This document shows, in pieces, positions 14,200 to 25,204 of a DNA stretch of 64,000 bases; positions within the stretch are counted from its first letter, which is position 1, and each line of letters opens with the position of its first letter. Under the pieces are notes generated by a model. It saw only the letters and a list, made by a program, of their open reading frames with translations, was not told the origin of the DNA and searched no databases. This stretch comes from Atopsyche davidsoni (taxonomy: Eukaryota; Arthropoda; Insecta; Trichoptera; Hydrobiosidae), in NCBI GenBank assembly GCA_022113835.1, contig JAILWY010000028.1:3472001-3536000 (forward strand), written 5' to 3'. The translations under genes were made by a program, and so were the position numbers.

Positions 14200-14640
14200 C
14201 CCGGGACGAACAATGCGCGGCAATAAGTAACCTGGGGGGGAGTGGGGGTGTGGGTGGGGGGGATAATCGAGTTGGATGATCGGGCGCGGCCGCGGCGAGT
14301 GGCGGTGGCGGCGATCGGGCGCCGCCGCCGCGCCACGGCCCGTCGCTTTCGTGTCATTCAAATGCGCCGGGATTCTCGGAGGGCACCACGGCGCAGGGCG
14401 GGGCGGATTCCCGGACCGCGGGCCCGGCAAAAAGTGGCCCGGCCGCGGACCGCGGCTCGCATTCCGCCCCCCTGGCCCCCGCCCCTGGCGCGCTCTACCG
14501 AATATGCACCGCACAAGTGACCGCGGCCCGCTGTCACATTAGAGCCGCTCAAAATAAACACGCCAACCTGCGGAGAACCCGTTTATCGCATGTCGAATAC
14601 CCAAGCACCCGTGTTTATTCTAATGCGCGCCCGCGAGGGC
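14200..14640. other. GC-rich, CpG-rich block
   Basis: This block of about 440 bp is very GC-rich and full of CG dinucleotides (for example GCGATCGGGCGCCGCCGCCG), in sharp contrast to the AT-rich surroundings. Overlapping open frames exist on both strands but are low-complexity and shadow each other, so I do not call a gene. It abuts the degraded left end of a mariner element. It could be a regulatory CpG block, a fragment of another genomic compartment, or part of a larger element. Confidence 0.6.
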
Positions 14641-15516
14641 GGCCCGATAGATAGCGATAACGCAAGAGAGATTCACTATCCGTGTAGTGCATTCTCGTAG
14701 TGTGACAAACAGCGAGCAATATCGGTCGGTGATTCAAATCAAAAGTTGCTGTGTACGGTGACTCTTCTCCTTCGATCGTCAAAAAAAATCGAATACCGCC
14801 GATTGAAGGTGCGCGAGATAGCTGTAACAGTGTGGGTCATGTCGTGCGTGAAATTTTGGCGCGATGGGTGCCGCGTTTGCTCACTCCGGACAGGAAGCGC
14901 AACCGTGAGACCACTTCGGAGCGGCGTTTGACGCTGTTAAAGCGCAACCCGAAGAAGTTTCTGCGTCGTTTCGTAACCGTCGACGAAACGTGGATCCACT
15001 GGTACACACCAGAGACCGAGGAACAGTCGAAACAGTGGACTTCCCCCGGCGAACGTGCTCCGAAGAAGACGAAGACTGTCCTATCGGCCGGAAAGATCAT
15101 AGCCACCATTTTCTGGGATTCACAAGGTGTGATCTACATTGACTACGTGGAGAAGGACAAAACGATCACAGGGCTTTACTATGCCGAATTATTGGGCCGA
15201 TTCGACGCCGAATTGCAGAAAAAACGGCCCCATTTGGCAAAGAAAATAGTGCTTTTCCACCATGACAGCGCACCGGCTCACACCTCCGCCTCCAAACTTG
15301 AAAAAGTCACTCGCCGGGCAGAAATTTAAGTCGAATGAGGAGGTCATCGCCGCCACGGAGGCCTACTTTGCAGACCTCGAGAAAACGTATTTTTCAGATG
15401 GGTTAAAAAAGTTGGAGCATCGCTGGATCTGAGACTATTTTGAGAAATAAATTGCCACTTTTCCAAATTTTTCGTTTTTATACTGTAGGCTAAGTACTTA
15501 TCGGACCACCCTCGTA
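14630..15516 (+). mobile_element. Broken mariner element (transposase pseudogene)
   Basis: The plus-strand frame at 14850-15290 encodes the mariner transposase core. It includes the first catalytic block VDETWIHWYTPE, then ERAPKKTKTV and the second block VLFHHDSAPAHT. About 100 bp is then missing, including the YSPDLAPSD-type third catalytic block, and the frame changes. The C-terminal part (NLKKSLAGQKF..., EAYFADLEKTYF) resumes in another frame near 15291. An N-terminal segment is also collapsed (GDSSPS at 14757). The right terminal repeat is clear at 15490-15516 (TCGGACCACCCTCGTA); the left is degraded near 14631 (CGAGGGCGGCCCGATAG). The element is catalytically dead because of the deletions. 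Confidence 0.9.
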
Positions 15517-15639
15517 GATACCGTGCGCGTATGATACCATTTGCAATGCAAAGTGTTCGGATGATTGTTGTACTACTCCACTCCACTGGATGACATTGTT
15601 CTCCCGCGTTGACTATCTACCGATTCTAGTCGACAAGCA

Positions 15640-15830
15640 GAGAGTTGATTGACAACTTCAATATCAACATAAAATATTTGGGATCCTGACCAGGAAATTG
15701 AAGTGAGAATTGAGACAGCACGCAGATTACTATGCTCAAGTGTCGTGTCGTCTCAGTTCTGCTTTATGGAGTTGAAGCTTGGATACTCAAAACAGCCACA
15801 GCTATCCTTAAAATACCACGGGTTATGAGA
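15640..15830 (+). mobile_element. LINE reverse transcriptase 3' fragment
   Basis: Short plus-strand pieces match the C-terminal end of non-LTR reverse transcriptases: INIKYLGS at about 15662, then VLLYGVEAWIL within the frame starting at 15732. This KYLGS ... LLYG(A/V)E(T/A)W order is typical of LINE polymerases. Stops and frame shifts occur between the pieces. The following sequence to about 16180 may be the rest of the same degraded element. Confidence 0.6.
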
Positions 15831-17250
15831 TCGCAAAGAAAGAGAACTCCTGACATTGTTCTCCAATTTTGGCAGCATGCTCCAGCTGATTGTGTAAGGA
15901 AAAATAGAAGGAAAAAGGAGCACCGGAAGAAGGTCGAAAGTACGGCTGAATTGGTGACTGGCCCAGAATAAAAATGTTCAGTGAAATGGTCACCAAGCAC
16001 ATATGAGGGGAGGCATCAGAAGAAGATCTGAAGATGAAAGCGTGGCCGAAAGATTCGCCCAGGGAATCAAGAGGATATTGACCAAATATACAATAAGTGG
16101 TATAGCAGCCTATACGCAAAGAGGATGCTATTGACCGGTTACCGTTGGGTTGTCGGTTGTGTCGCAGCACCACTGTTGATATCAGTCATGAGGAAGTTAA
16201 ATATAATTATTGCTTTTAGTCCTGAAATACATAAGGACTTGTAAAGCATACAGAAGGTAATTTTTTTTTTAATTATGCATTGCAACGGAAACGTAGGAAT
16301 GAATTAATTAATTCTAGGTATGGAAATAAAGCAAGGAATAATTACACTTGCCTAGTATAAATAATAAAATTTCCACAAATTATCAATGCTATAAAAATAA
16401 TTTTTCAGAATCTATCAGCGATGCTGCGTTTAAGTTATAAAATATACGCACTCGTAATTTAAGTCATTCATATTTTTATTGAAAAATATTTAGTTTTTCC
16501 TTTGTTAACACAAAAAATACTCTCCGATGAAATAAAATCTGAACACATATATATTCAATATTTACAAACTCTAGTCCCGTTTGCAGTTATCAAAACTTGC
16601 AACAGTACAAAATCATCGACGATTTCATAAGTAAAATTAAAATTAACAAGAAATCAAAACCACACAGACGGGTCTTCATTCAGCAATAGCATAATAGCGG
16701 TAGACACGATAATGAGATTAATTAGCAGCGAATTTGAGCGGCCCCGAAAAACAGACCGACGGGCCACGATACTAAGAAGGCGATTATAACATTCAGTAAG
16801 TTTTTCAGAATAATTAATGTGCGGTTGGCAGCACTGGGCCGGAGGCGGGGCAAGATGGCGGCCCCGCCGAATTTCAAAAATGCTTTGACGTTTCAATCCG
16901 GACTTCGCCCGCTTTGCATCATCGCATTTTTAATTGCGCCGGCCGATGCGAGCGCTGAAAAAAGGAGGCTTTCACGGCATTAATTTCGGATGCGAATGCG
17001 AGAAATGCCGCTCGCCCGCCGGAAAAGGCTCCCGAAATCCGGAGGGACGATGACAAATTGATGAAATATTTTTACTTTCGCGATCGATTCCGCGGAGGCT
17101 CCGCGAGCAGGGTTAAAGTTAAATATGTTCAATTTCTTTTTTATGACGGAAGTCCGTTATTGTGAATTACTTGCGACATCCATTCTCTCTCTTACTCTCT
17201 AATTCTCAAATTCGCATCTAGCACATTGGTGAAGCTAATCGCGTAAATAT
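15831..17250. other. Gene-free; decayed repeat then a GC-richer patch
   Basis: No gene recognised. Near 16145-16170 there is another GTCGGTTGTGTCGCAGC repeat core. 16,840-17,110 is locally GC-rich and contains a CAAGATGGCGGCC motif at 16851. Confidence 0.5.
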
Positions 17251-17254
17251 TAAT

Positions 17255-18270
17255 GTCGATGTGGGAAACCAATTATACTATTTATTTTTAAATAAAATAA
17301 AATATCATACCTTGTATTTATGCATCGCTTTCAGGCTCGCGAGTCATCGCTAATTCATCGCTGAAAAAAAATTAATAATTTATACTATAAACAGTCTATG
17401 AAACGAATCTGGCGCATTAATGCGTATAAATAAATAATACTATTTATTTCAAAATAAAATAAAATATCGTACCTTGTATTTATGCATCGTTTTCAGGAAT
17501 GTGAAAGTCATCTTTGATTTGTTCAATTCATCGCTGAAAAAAATTGATCATTTATACTACAAATAGTCCATGAAACGAATCTAGCACATTAATGCTTTTA
17601 AATAAATAATACTATTTATTTCAAAATAAAATAAAATATCGTACCTTGTATTTAAGCATCGTTTTCAGGCTCGTGAGTCACCTTTCAGTTGTTCAATTCA
17701 TCGCTGAAAAAAAATTGATCATTTATACTATAAACAGTCCATGAAACGAATCTGGCGCATTGATGCGTATAAATCAATAATACTATGTATTTATAAATAA
17801 AATAAAATATTATACCTTGAATTTATGCATCGTTTTCAGGCTCGTGACATTTGTGAAAGTCACCTTTGAGTTATTCAATTCATCGCTGAAAAAAAATTGA
17901 TCATTTATACTATAAACAGTCCATGAAACGAATCTGGCACATCAATGCGTATAAATCAATAACACTATTTATATTTAAATAAAATATCGTACCTGTTATT
18001 TATGCATCGTTTTCGGGAACGCGACATTTGAGTTGTTCAATTCAACGCTGAAAAAAAATTGATCATTTATACTATGAATAGTTCATGAAACGTAATTAAG
18101 CACATTGACGAAATTGATCGCGTAAAATGTAACGTTTATGTAAAACATAAGTAATACTATATATTTTTATATAAAATAAAATATCACACCTTATATATAT
18201 GCAACGTTTTCAGACACTCGTGAAAGACACTTTTGAGTTGTTCGATTCATGCGATATTATAATAAATGTG
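17255..18270. repeat. Tandem array, about six units of 160-200 bp
   Basis: The phrase TATGCATCGTTTTCAGG, with small changes, recurs at about 17320, 17482, 17654, 17825, 18002 and 18199. The spacings are 162, 172, 171, 177 and 197 bp. Each unit also carries TTCATCGCTGAAAAAAAATT, TCCATGAAACGAATCTGGC and AAAATAAAATATCGTACC. Units are well conserved but not identical. No frame runs through them. This is a small satellite-like array. Confidence 0.9.
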
Positions 18271-18776
18271 TATGTGTAGTGCATTATGATAAAATGGAGT
18301 TTATGTCACTTTTCTTAACACTCTTATCAAAATTAATTTATTAAACTGTTCATTTATTCATTCTGCTCGTCCTCGCAGCACATCAGCCACTCAACTAAAT
18401 TAAATACTACAATAAAACTTATCGCACAGCAGAGTATTGTTGTATTTAAGGCCAAACAATAAATACCGATTTCGTGCTGTGATATTTTATTTCAATTGCA
18501 AAGTAAAATATTTCACAACTATTACAACAACAAAAAAAGTTTTCGAATTTGGCGAAATCAACTCAAAAATAACTTGAAGTAAGCATAGTCAATATTTTTT
18601 TAATATTTCATTAATATATTATATATTGACGTATTTTTTATGCAACCCGCTGGGTATTCAAGAGAAGATTTTGCGGTTTGCTCCCTCCGACGTTTCGGTC
18701 CCGGTGCCGGGATCATCCTCAAGGATTTTTTGCAAACCGCCGAATAACATCGGCTGCCAAAACTTATGAGCACACA

Positions 18777-18782
<6 letters not shown>

Positions 18783-18814
<32 letters not shown>
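18783..18814. repeat. (AT)n microsatellite
   Basis: An uninterrupted AT run. It is followed by moderately GC-rich sequence whose preceding part (GACGTTTCGGTCCCGGTGCC, 18689) resembles 34018-34050, so a dispersed repeat fragment lies here. Confidence 0.9.
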
Positions 18815-18815
<1 letters not shown>

Positions 18816-19389
18816 CCTCCGTGAGTATTTAAAAGCGCCGGCCGGCCCGGCAGTCCCGACATCAAGTTTTTGTGACATAATTACCCGCTCGATACGGGAA
18901 TACACATACAATGTCCAATGACTGTATAAGAGATAGCGAGTCCGGAATATCAATGCGGCGGGGCTCTGCTTTAATTAGAGCGTCCTCGCGACGGACCAGC
19001 ATCCAGCATGGCACCGCATCGGCCATCCCTTCATCCCTCGAGCTCAACTGCAGGCGACAAGAATCCACTTGAACTCTGGTGAACATTTCAGCCAAGTTCG
19101 ACGCAGTTATAATATTATATGCTTAATATGATGCACCTCCCTTAGGGCGAGACTGTGAACCGAAAAGCATTGAGTGCTCTTTCGTGCCGGAAGGTCTACG
19201 CCTAGACGACCCGAAGGCAATGAAGATGAGGATCCTCTAATGACGAGATCGACAAGGGTGAGGTTCGACTCCTCCGGCAAGGTTTCAAGGACAAGGACAG
19301 AGGAACTCCAATCGGGCCAAAGTTAGAAGCATCCATCCTACCTTATTCATAAAATGCAAGGTCCCTAACATTATACAGTGTGTCCAAAG

Positions 19390-19785
19390 AGAGTATAGTG
19401 TATTTGTTAGTTCAGTAAAACAAAAACTACTTGTAATTAAGTATTTTTTTATTGTTGATTATAATAATACAAAATGGAAAATTATTACGAAAAGATGATG
19501 TTATCCAAATGGTGGATGGACGAAGATTGCTGTTAACCCTCGATATTGCTGCCATTTCTGACCAGATGCTTTGTTTCAACTCCGTTTGGTTTAAGGTATC
19601 CCCATACGAAATAGTCAAGAGGGCTGAGGTCGGGGCTTCTGGGAGGCCAGTTGATGTTACCTCTACGTGAAACGACCATATTAGGGAATAATTCGTTAAC
19701 AGCTTCAAATGATTGATGAGATATGAAGGATAATGACCTCCATATGCCCTTTAAGTTGCAAGTAAGCTCGGTGGCAGTTAGCGTT
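19390..19785 (-). mobile_element. mariner-like transposase 3' fragment
   Basis: On the minus strand the peptide NWPPRSPDLSPLDYFVWGYL carries the third catalytic block of a mariner-type transposase. It is preceded by FPNMVVSRR and followed by a short C-terminus ending near 19430. The N-terminal two thirds are absent. The left edge (ACAGTGTGTCC near 19375) may be its terminal repeat. Directly to its right begins a different, Tc1-like, transposase remnant on the same strand. Confidence 0.75.
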
Positions 19786-19789
19786 TTTT

Positions 19790-20578
19790 TCAAACGTTTT
19801 CAATTGAGTTTGCGTCGGGAGATTGTGAGGGCCAATCCAAGACCTCAATGCCTTTATCTTGTTTCCACGCGCTGCATAAACGACTTCGGTGTTTGGGTCG
19901 TTATCTTCTTATAATATCCATGATTCACTTGGGCATGGGAACAGTCTTTGGGCAGATGGTAATAATGCTTTCTGGTATATTTGATTTATCCTTGCAGTAT
20001 TCAAAGTTCCGGTAAACAAGTTCAAATTGCCAAAACCACGTTTTGAGAAACATCCCCAGACATGCACCTTTACCGGATGTTTAACAGTTTTTTCGACCAG
20101 TCTGTTATCGGCAGTCGACCAAGCACGAGGTGAGATACTAGTTGCCCGAAACGAAGCTTCGTCAGAAAATATTTTCTTGTCCCAGTCGCGGTCTTTGTTT
20201 TCTTGTGCCCAGGACATACTTTTTTTAACGTGATTTTCTGAAAGGAGCGGTTTCTTCAATGTGCAAATAGGTTAGTTATCCGCTTTTCCTCAGCGGACGA
20301 CGTCTTTTTTGCCTTACCACTTTCTGGTATGTCATCGACGTGTTTTGCTTCTAAACATCGGTTCACCCACTTGGTCGCAAACCCTTTCGGCTTATTCATA
20401 TACTGAACTGCAGCCTGAACGCGTGATATTTTTGGCCTTGCATGATGCAAACAAAGAAACACTGCCCCTCGTAGTGGGAAACATACGCGGCTTTTTACAA
20501 TGCATTAAGGACAAAACGTTGGACTATCTGCCGGTTTCTTTTGTTTTGCAAAAAATCTCCGAAAATATTTTTTTATAG
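19790..20578 (-). mobile_element. Tc1-like transposase pseudogene
   Basis: Minus-strand pieces in different frames give a Tc1-like transposase: a helix-turn-helix part (YMNKPKGFATKWVNRCLEA), RITNLF, then KKPLLSENHVKKSMSWAQEN and KIFSDEASFRA with the first catalytic D, then VKVHVWGCFSKRG, EDNDP, and DWPSQSPDANSIENV with the third acidic block. Frame shifts and stops separate the pieces, so it cannot make a full protein. It lies end to end with a mariner fragment, which suggests nested or adjacent insertion. Confidence 0.8.
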
Positions 20579-21960
20579 TGGTCACGTTCTTGTTAAATAC
20601 ACTGTAAATATACAGATGTGTATGTGTGTGTGTATAATTCATTAGCGATGTCAGTTTTGATTCGAAGCGACTTGGGGGATAGACGATAAAACTATTCGGG
20701 GGTTCTGGGGCAGGAATGGCCGCGCAGGGGAGGAGGGGCTCCGAGGACGAGGCGGATTCCTCGGCGATGGCGTGGGCCCCATACCGGGGGCTGCTAATTA
20801 TGGTTTTTGCCGACAGACGGGGAGCAATGCGGGGAGGAGGGGGCGGTGGGCGCGGAGTGCCGGCGGCTTCCTAGAAGTAAAAACGATAACGATTGGTAAT
20901 CTAGCCGCAGGACGCTTCGTATGAGAATATTTTCCAGGGGAAAAAATAATAAATTAGCGTGGATGCCCATGGAAGTCGGCGTGTGCGGCCGAACTTCGAT
21001 AAAGATGCGTCCAGCGAGATGGTCGCTAACCTCCGCTGAAGAAAAAGATAGTCTCGCCTGGAGAAGAAAAATTTGCTCAGCTGAAATTTCTATCAAATAA
21101 ATCATTAAACCAGCCAGTGCAGCTTGTTAATAACTAGACTAGAACAGTTTTTCAATGTTCAATTATATACTAATTATATTTACCGCATTTAAAGTAAGTA
21201 AAACCGTGGCTTGCTGAAATACGCAAGTGTTAAAATATTGTCAGTTAAATGCAAACAATTATATAAACATGTAGAGGGGACAAGGCATTTGAATGGTGAA
21301 GATCCATTATTATAAAATGTATTTTTGTCTTCACTTTTGAGTTGAACTTGAAGGACTGAAACAGTTTAATCGTGCATCTGATGATGACCCGGTCATTGGG
21401 TCGAAACTGGCTATGCAAATAATTTCAATAAACTTAATTATATAAAATCAAATGGTCGTTTTTGGCACATCACTGTGCTCGTCGAAACGCGTACGCGCTT
21501 CGCTCCCAACATGGCCGACAAGATGGCGGCGCCGCCCCTTTTGGTAGGGAAACCGAGGGACGGGGGCTCGATACCCATGACATGCAGTATTTCACGAAAC
21601 ATGTTCAATACAACTCTTGAACTTTTATCTACGTTGGTGAGAAAAATCGCATTACTTTTTTTCGTAGTCAAGTGCTCAGCGCACTTGCTTATCGCAGTTA
21701 TGGTCCCAGGTTCGAATCCAGCTGCAGTTAATATATTATATAATATGTTTTGAGGTAATCGATTCACATGTGAAATGATGAGATTTTTTAAAAATAAATT
21801 CACCTCCACGACTATCGCGGCCTGGGGTTTTTCACAATTGAGCTACTATGCCACTGAGGTGTGGGTTCGAATCCCACCTCTATTGCAAAAAATATATATA
21901 TTTAAATCATATCCTCCAATAATACTGATTAATAAAGTCATGAATGCTTGAAAGTTACAA
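20579..21960. other. Gene-free; GC-rich patch and tRNA-like fragments
   Basis: 20,690-21,070 is GC-rich but contains only short low-complexity frames. 21,508-21,537 has ATGGCCGACAAGATGGCGGC. 21,310-21,440 is a diverged relative of the hairpin element at 7409-7620. Two B-box-like motifs (GGTTCGAATCC at about 21709, GGTTCGAATCCC at about 21864) suggest tRNA-derived repeats. Confidence 0.5.
21825..21890 (+). repeat. tRNA pseudogene or SINE head
   Basis: A perfect T-arm is present: GTGGG, loop TTCGAAT, CCCAC, followed by CTCTATTG. No matching 5' acceptor strand (AATAGAG) is found at the expected distance and the anticodon arm does not close. I therefore read it as a truncated tRNA gene or a tRNA-derived SINE fragment, not a working tRNA. 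Confidence 0.4.
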
Positions 21961-21976
21961 ATCCAACAATTCTTAG

Positions 21977-22205
21977 TGTTTTTGAATAAAATACTTGAGT
22001 GATTTTCCACATTTTCGTTTTTATTAGTGACCGGTTTCGCCAACCTTTCACGTTGGCATTATCAAACAGAGCCAACGTGAAAGGTTGGCGAAACCGGTCA
22101 CCAATAAAAAACGAAAATGTGGAAAATCACTCAAGTATTTTATTCAAAAATATTAAAATGGAATTCCACCAAGTACTCTCTGTCAAAAATATTGAATTTC
22201 TTAAT
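21977..22205. mobile_element. Foldback repeat family, copy b
   Basis: The most symmetric copy. AATAAAATACTTGAGTGATT at about 21985 is mirrored by AATCACTCAAGTATTTTATT at about 22124. GACCGGTTTCGCCAACC near 22028 is mirrored by GGTTGGCGAAACCGGTC near 22082. The centre is the junction GCATTATCAAACAGAGCCAACGTG. No coding capacity. Confidence 0.9.
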
Positions 22206-23749
22206 TTTTAGTGTCACAATTTTTGGAATGCTTCCTAGTCTCGAGCTATAAATATAGCAACTAGAAACAGTGCACATAAAACTAGTCATACTGCCGCTCA
22301 GTACAAAGGCATTGTGATTGAATAGGATACGGCGACTGGTCGCGATAAGTATTACAAAAAAATACAAGTGAGAAGTATTGTTTTTGGATTGTAGAGTAAT
22401 GTCTTGGAAAAGGTCTTGAGATTTCCCGTTTCGTATACAGCCGGAATTTTTTTTCAAAGTCCTACCATTTACTTGCATCACATCTTTAATCACAGACTTC
22501 TCGTTAAAATTACCTAAGCTTGGAAGTCTACCGCTGAATAAAGACTTCCCAGACGCATATGAATTCTCGCCCCAAAGCTCCCGATTAGAGTGTTTCATTT
22601 TTGAATAAACGGAAACACCTTTCGAGGACACGCTGTTTGCAGAGGCGTGAAATATCAATCTGTTCACACAGGCGCGCAGTCGGTGCATTGCATCCCCTTT
22701 CGGATACGGTTTCCGTCACACATTGGCTGCCAGCGTGCCAACAACATGTCCAAATCCAATGTTTACAAGACAGCAAGTGCAGCATTATACACCGCCATTG
22801 TTTTAAAAAAAAACTTAGTAAATATATCATTGTAGTATATATATATATATATAAGGCAAAATGGTGAAATACTTAACAGCAGCTACTGTACTAAACTATA
22901 ATTAAGATTCATTAAGTATAAATCCAATATGATAATTACAGAACAATGTTTTTTCTATTTACTTACTAACTAAATTAAATGTATTTATATATATATATAT
23001 AATATTTTTTCAAGAACGTACTTCATGGACATCCATTACAATGATTTTAGTCCAACAAGTAAAAGTAGCATAATGTATACATTTTTTATTAACGTATTAA
23101 ACGTAATTGTTTTTTTTTTATATTTGTCTACAGATTTCGGTTATCGTTGTAATTGAAATACTTAAAATCGATAGTATGCTTGATTTATTGGTAATAATAA
23201 ATTTTAAAGCATAGCTATTCGCGATACGGTTAAATTTAAACGAGCTGATAGGATGCATAGAAAACCATTATTTGTTTGATCCATTGAAGAGTACTTTCAG
23301 GTTAGTATAAAGCTGCCCACTCACGTTGCGACACAACCGACAACTGCTCTGTAATCGACCATTAGCGTATTCTTATTTTCGGTGGTTTCTTACAGTTTTG
23401 CCTGTGTAGGCAAGTGTTTTCGCGTCTCGGCGTGTTTAGGCAGCTCGAGCTGTCTACACACGCCGAATTGAACCAATAGAATTTCCTTATTTTAGGTGTC
23501 TGCAGGCTGTTTCCCGACGGTGTGTTTGGACTCCGTGTGCTAGGTCGCATCCCGGCTTATTGATACGTCAGAGCATGTGAAAATTGCCGCACACAAGGTT
23601 TGAACATTTTTATAACAAAATAAACACGAAATACAAGTCTCAGTAAATATAACGACATAAATTCCTAAACAATATCCTGTGTTTGTTTGAAGAGGATTGC
23701 TTGTGTTTGGATATCATCGCCCAGTGGCTCCCAACCTGTTATATATATA
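22206..23749. other. No gene recognised
   Basis: Short frames on both strands lack known motifs. AT microsatellites lie near 22838-22853 and 22987-23001. 23,310-23,345 carries a TTGCGACACAACCGACAACT repeat core. Confidence 0.5.
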
Positions 23750-23751
23750 TA

Positions 23752-24015
23752 TTCAATATTTTTGACAGAGAGTACTTGGTGGAATTCCATTTTAATATTT
23801 TTGAGTAAAATACTTGAGAAATTCAATATTTTTGACAGAGAGTACTTGGTGGAATTACATTTTAATATTTATGAATAAAATACTTGAGTTCGATAATGCC
23901 AACGGGAAAGGTTGGCGAAACCGGTCACTAATAAAAACAAAAATGTGGAAAATCACTCAAGTATTTTATTCAAAAATATTAAAATACTTGAGTGATTTTG
24001 CGGCAAAACCGGTCA
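23752..24015. mobile_element. Foldback repeat family, copy c (internally duplicated)
   Basis: The start block (TTCAATATTTTTGACAGAGA ... GTACTTGGTGGAATT) occurs twice in tandem, at about 23752 and 23822. Then come GGTTGGCGAAACCGGTCAC and two copies of the AATACTTGAGTGATTTT end. It looks like a rearranged or nested copy. Confidence 0.8.
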
Positions 24016-24104
24016 AATATATATATATTTATATTATACGTTGAGTATAGTTTTTAATATTTTGCTTACGGCGTATGAAATATAGAATTCAGAAATGGGT
24101 AGTG

Positions 24105-24345
24105 TATAAGCTGCCTAAGCAGGCTACACTCGCTACGACACAACCGACAAACTATTGGTAATCAGACAGTAGCATCCTTTTGTCGGTTGCGTCGCAGCGT
24201 GTGTAGGCCACTCAATAGCAAAATATTCTACACATACAACAACACAACCGACATCCAATCGGTATAAAGAAAGTTTTTTAGCTAAGAGGCCGCTGTCGGG
24301 CCGGTTCGGTTGTCGGTTGCGTCGCGACGCGCACAGGCAGCCGAT
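24105..24345. repeat. Cluster of GTCGGTTG-type repeat cores
   Basis: At least four cores lie within 240 bp in alternating orientation: CTACGACACAACCGACAAAC (24133), TGTCGGTTGCGTCGCAGCGT (24181), AACACAACCGACATCC (24241) and TTGTCGGTTGCGTCGCGACG (24310). They are flanked by GTGTAGGC or GCACAGGCAGCC. Opposed pairs would form hairpins. The same core is scattered through the window, for example 107, 11300, 16150, 23325, 26860 and 36770. Confidence 0.75.
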
Positions 24346-25204
24346 GTGCTAAACATTCAATCCGAAACGTCGAAAATGTGTGGCGATTGAGTCATTCGGA
24401 GAATCGACCGCGTTAAGGCTGTCTGTGAACCACAATGACTCGACGCACTAAAGCCTCACAATAACGCCCTAATGAAAGAAGCCGATTGGTCAGTATTTTT
24501 TTTTTTTTTACTGTTCAATTTAACACTTCACGCCCGGACGGGACGTTCGCCATCTTCCATAGCACGGGCGAGCTCGATGCGTACGAAAAATATAAATATT
24601 ATTTTTTTAATACAAAGAATTCAGGCTGCCAACATATCACACTGCTGCGTTGTTACAATTCAAGCACTTTATATTTATTCTTGATAAAAGAGACGCGGAA
24701 GTGTGAAACTAAGTAAGACTAGCCCAGGATAAATGTGCTCGGTGAATAGAAGAAACTCAGAAATATATATTGCCGAGTAAATTATAATTTATTTTTATAT
24801 TTCCCAGCTCGCAGTCGAGCCAGGGTTATTGTGGGTTTGTACAGTGAAGGGTACTTCAATATTATATCAACACAATTATCGATAGCTAGCGCACCCTCAA
24901 AAGTCTGTCATGTTATTTTTAATTGAATAAGGCTTTTGTTAGGCAGCATTCACTGAGGCCTATTCATGAAAGTAAACACTTTTTAAAACTCGCATATATA
25001 AATATATATTATATATTCATCGTAAGTTATTTAATATAGGATACTGAAACTGACCGACGCTTTATTGAGGTTGATTAAAAATGCCACTCAGTTTTTTTTA
25101 ATATTTAGTCAACAGGTAATAACATATCGATAACTTTAAATTTACAATACATATTTTACTCTATTTGATTACTTATAGTTTATAGCGACTTTCAATAGTC
25201 CCCA

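Larger units (their letters stand above)
6168..14629. other. Gene-free stretch with hairpin MITEs and microsatellites
   Basis: I see no gene with recognisable domains. Apart from the elements listed separately, the stretch has a tRNA/SINE-like fragment near 6830-7030 and two copies of a CCCTACACGCGC motif near 11030 and 11150 beside a GTCGGTTG repeat core (11298-11330). About 8930-9240 is less AT-rich and could be a decayed transposon frame, but I cannot assign it. Confidence 0.5.

Noticed and set aside
14161..14561. Overlapping arginine- and proline-rich ORFs on both strands
   Set aside because: They are stop-poor only because the DNA is GC-rich; both strands are open at once and the peptides are low-complexity.
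20794..21105. 103-codon minus-strand ORF in a GC-rich patch
   Set aside because: Low-complexity Ser/Pro-rich end and no start context or homology I can recognise; likely compositional.
21640..21740. Possible tRNA gene near GGTTCGAATCC
   Set aside because: The T-stem does not pair and no acceptor stem closes; at most a SINE or pseudogene fragment.
22140..22688. 182-codon minus-strand ORF
   Set aside because: Its C-terminal part is a copy of the foldback repeat, and the rest lacks any recognisable motif.
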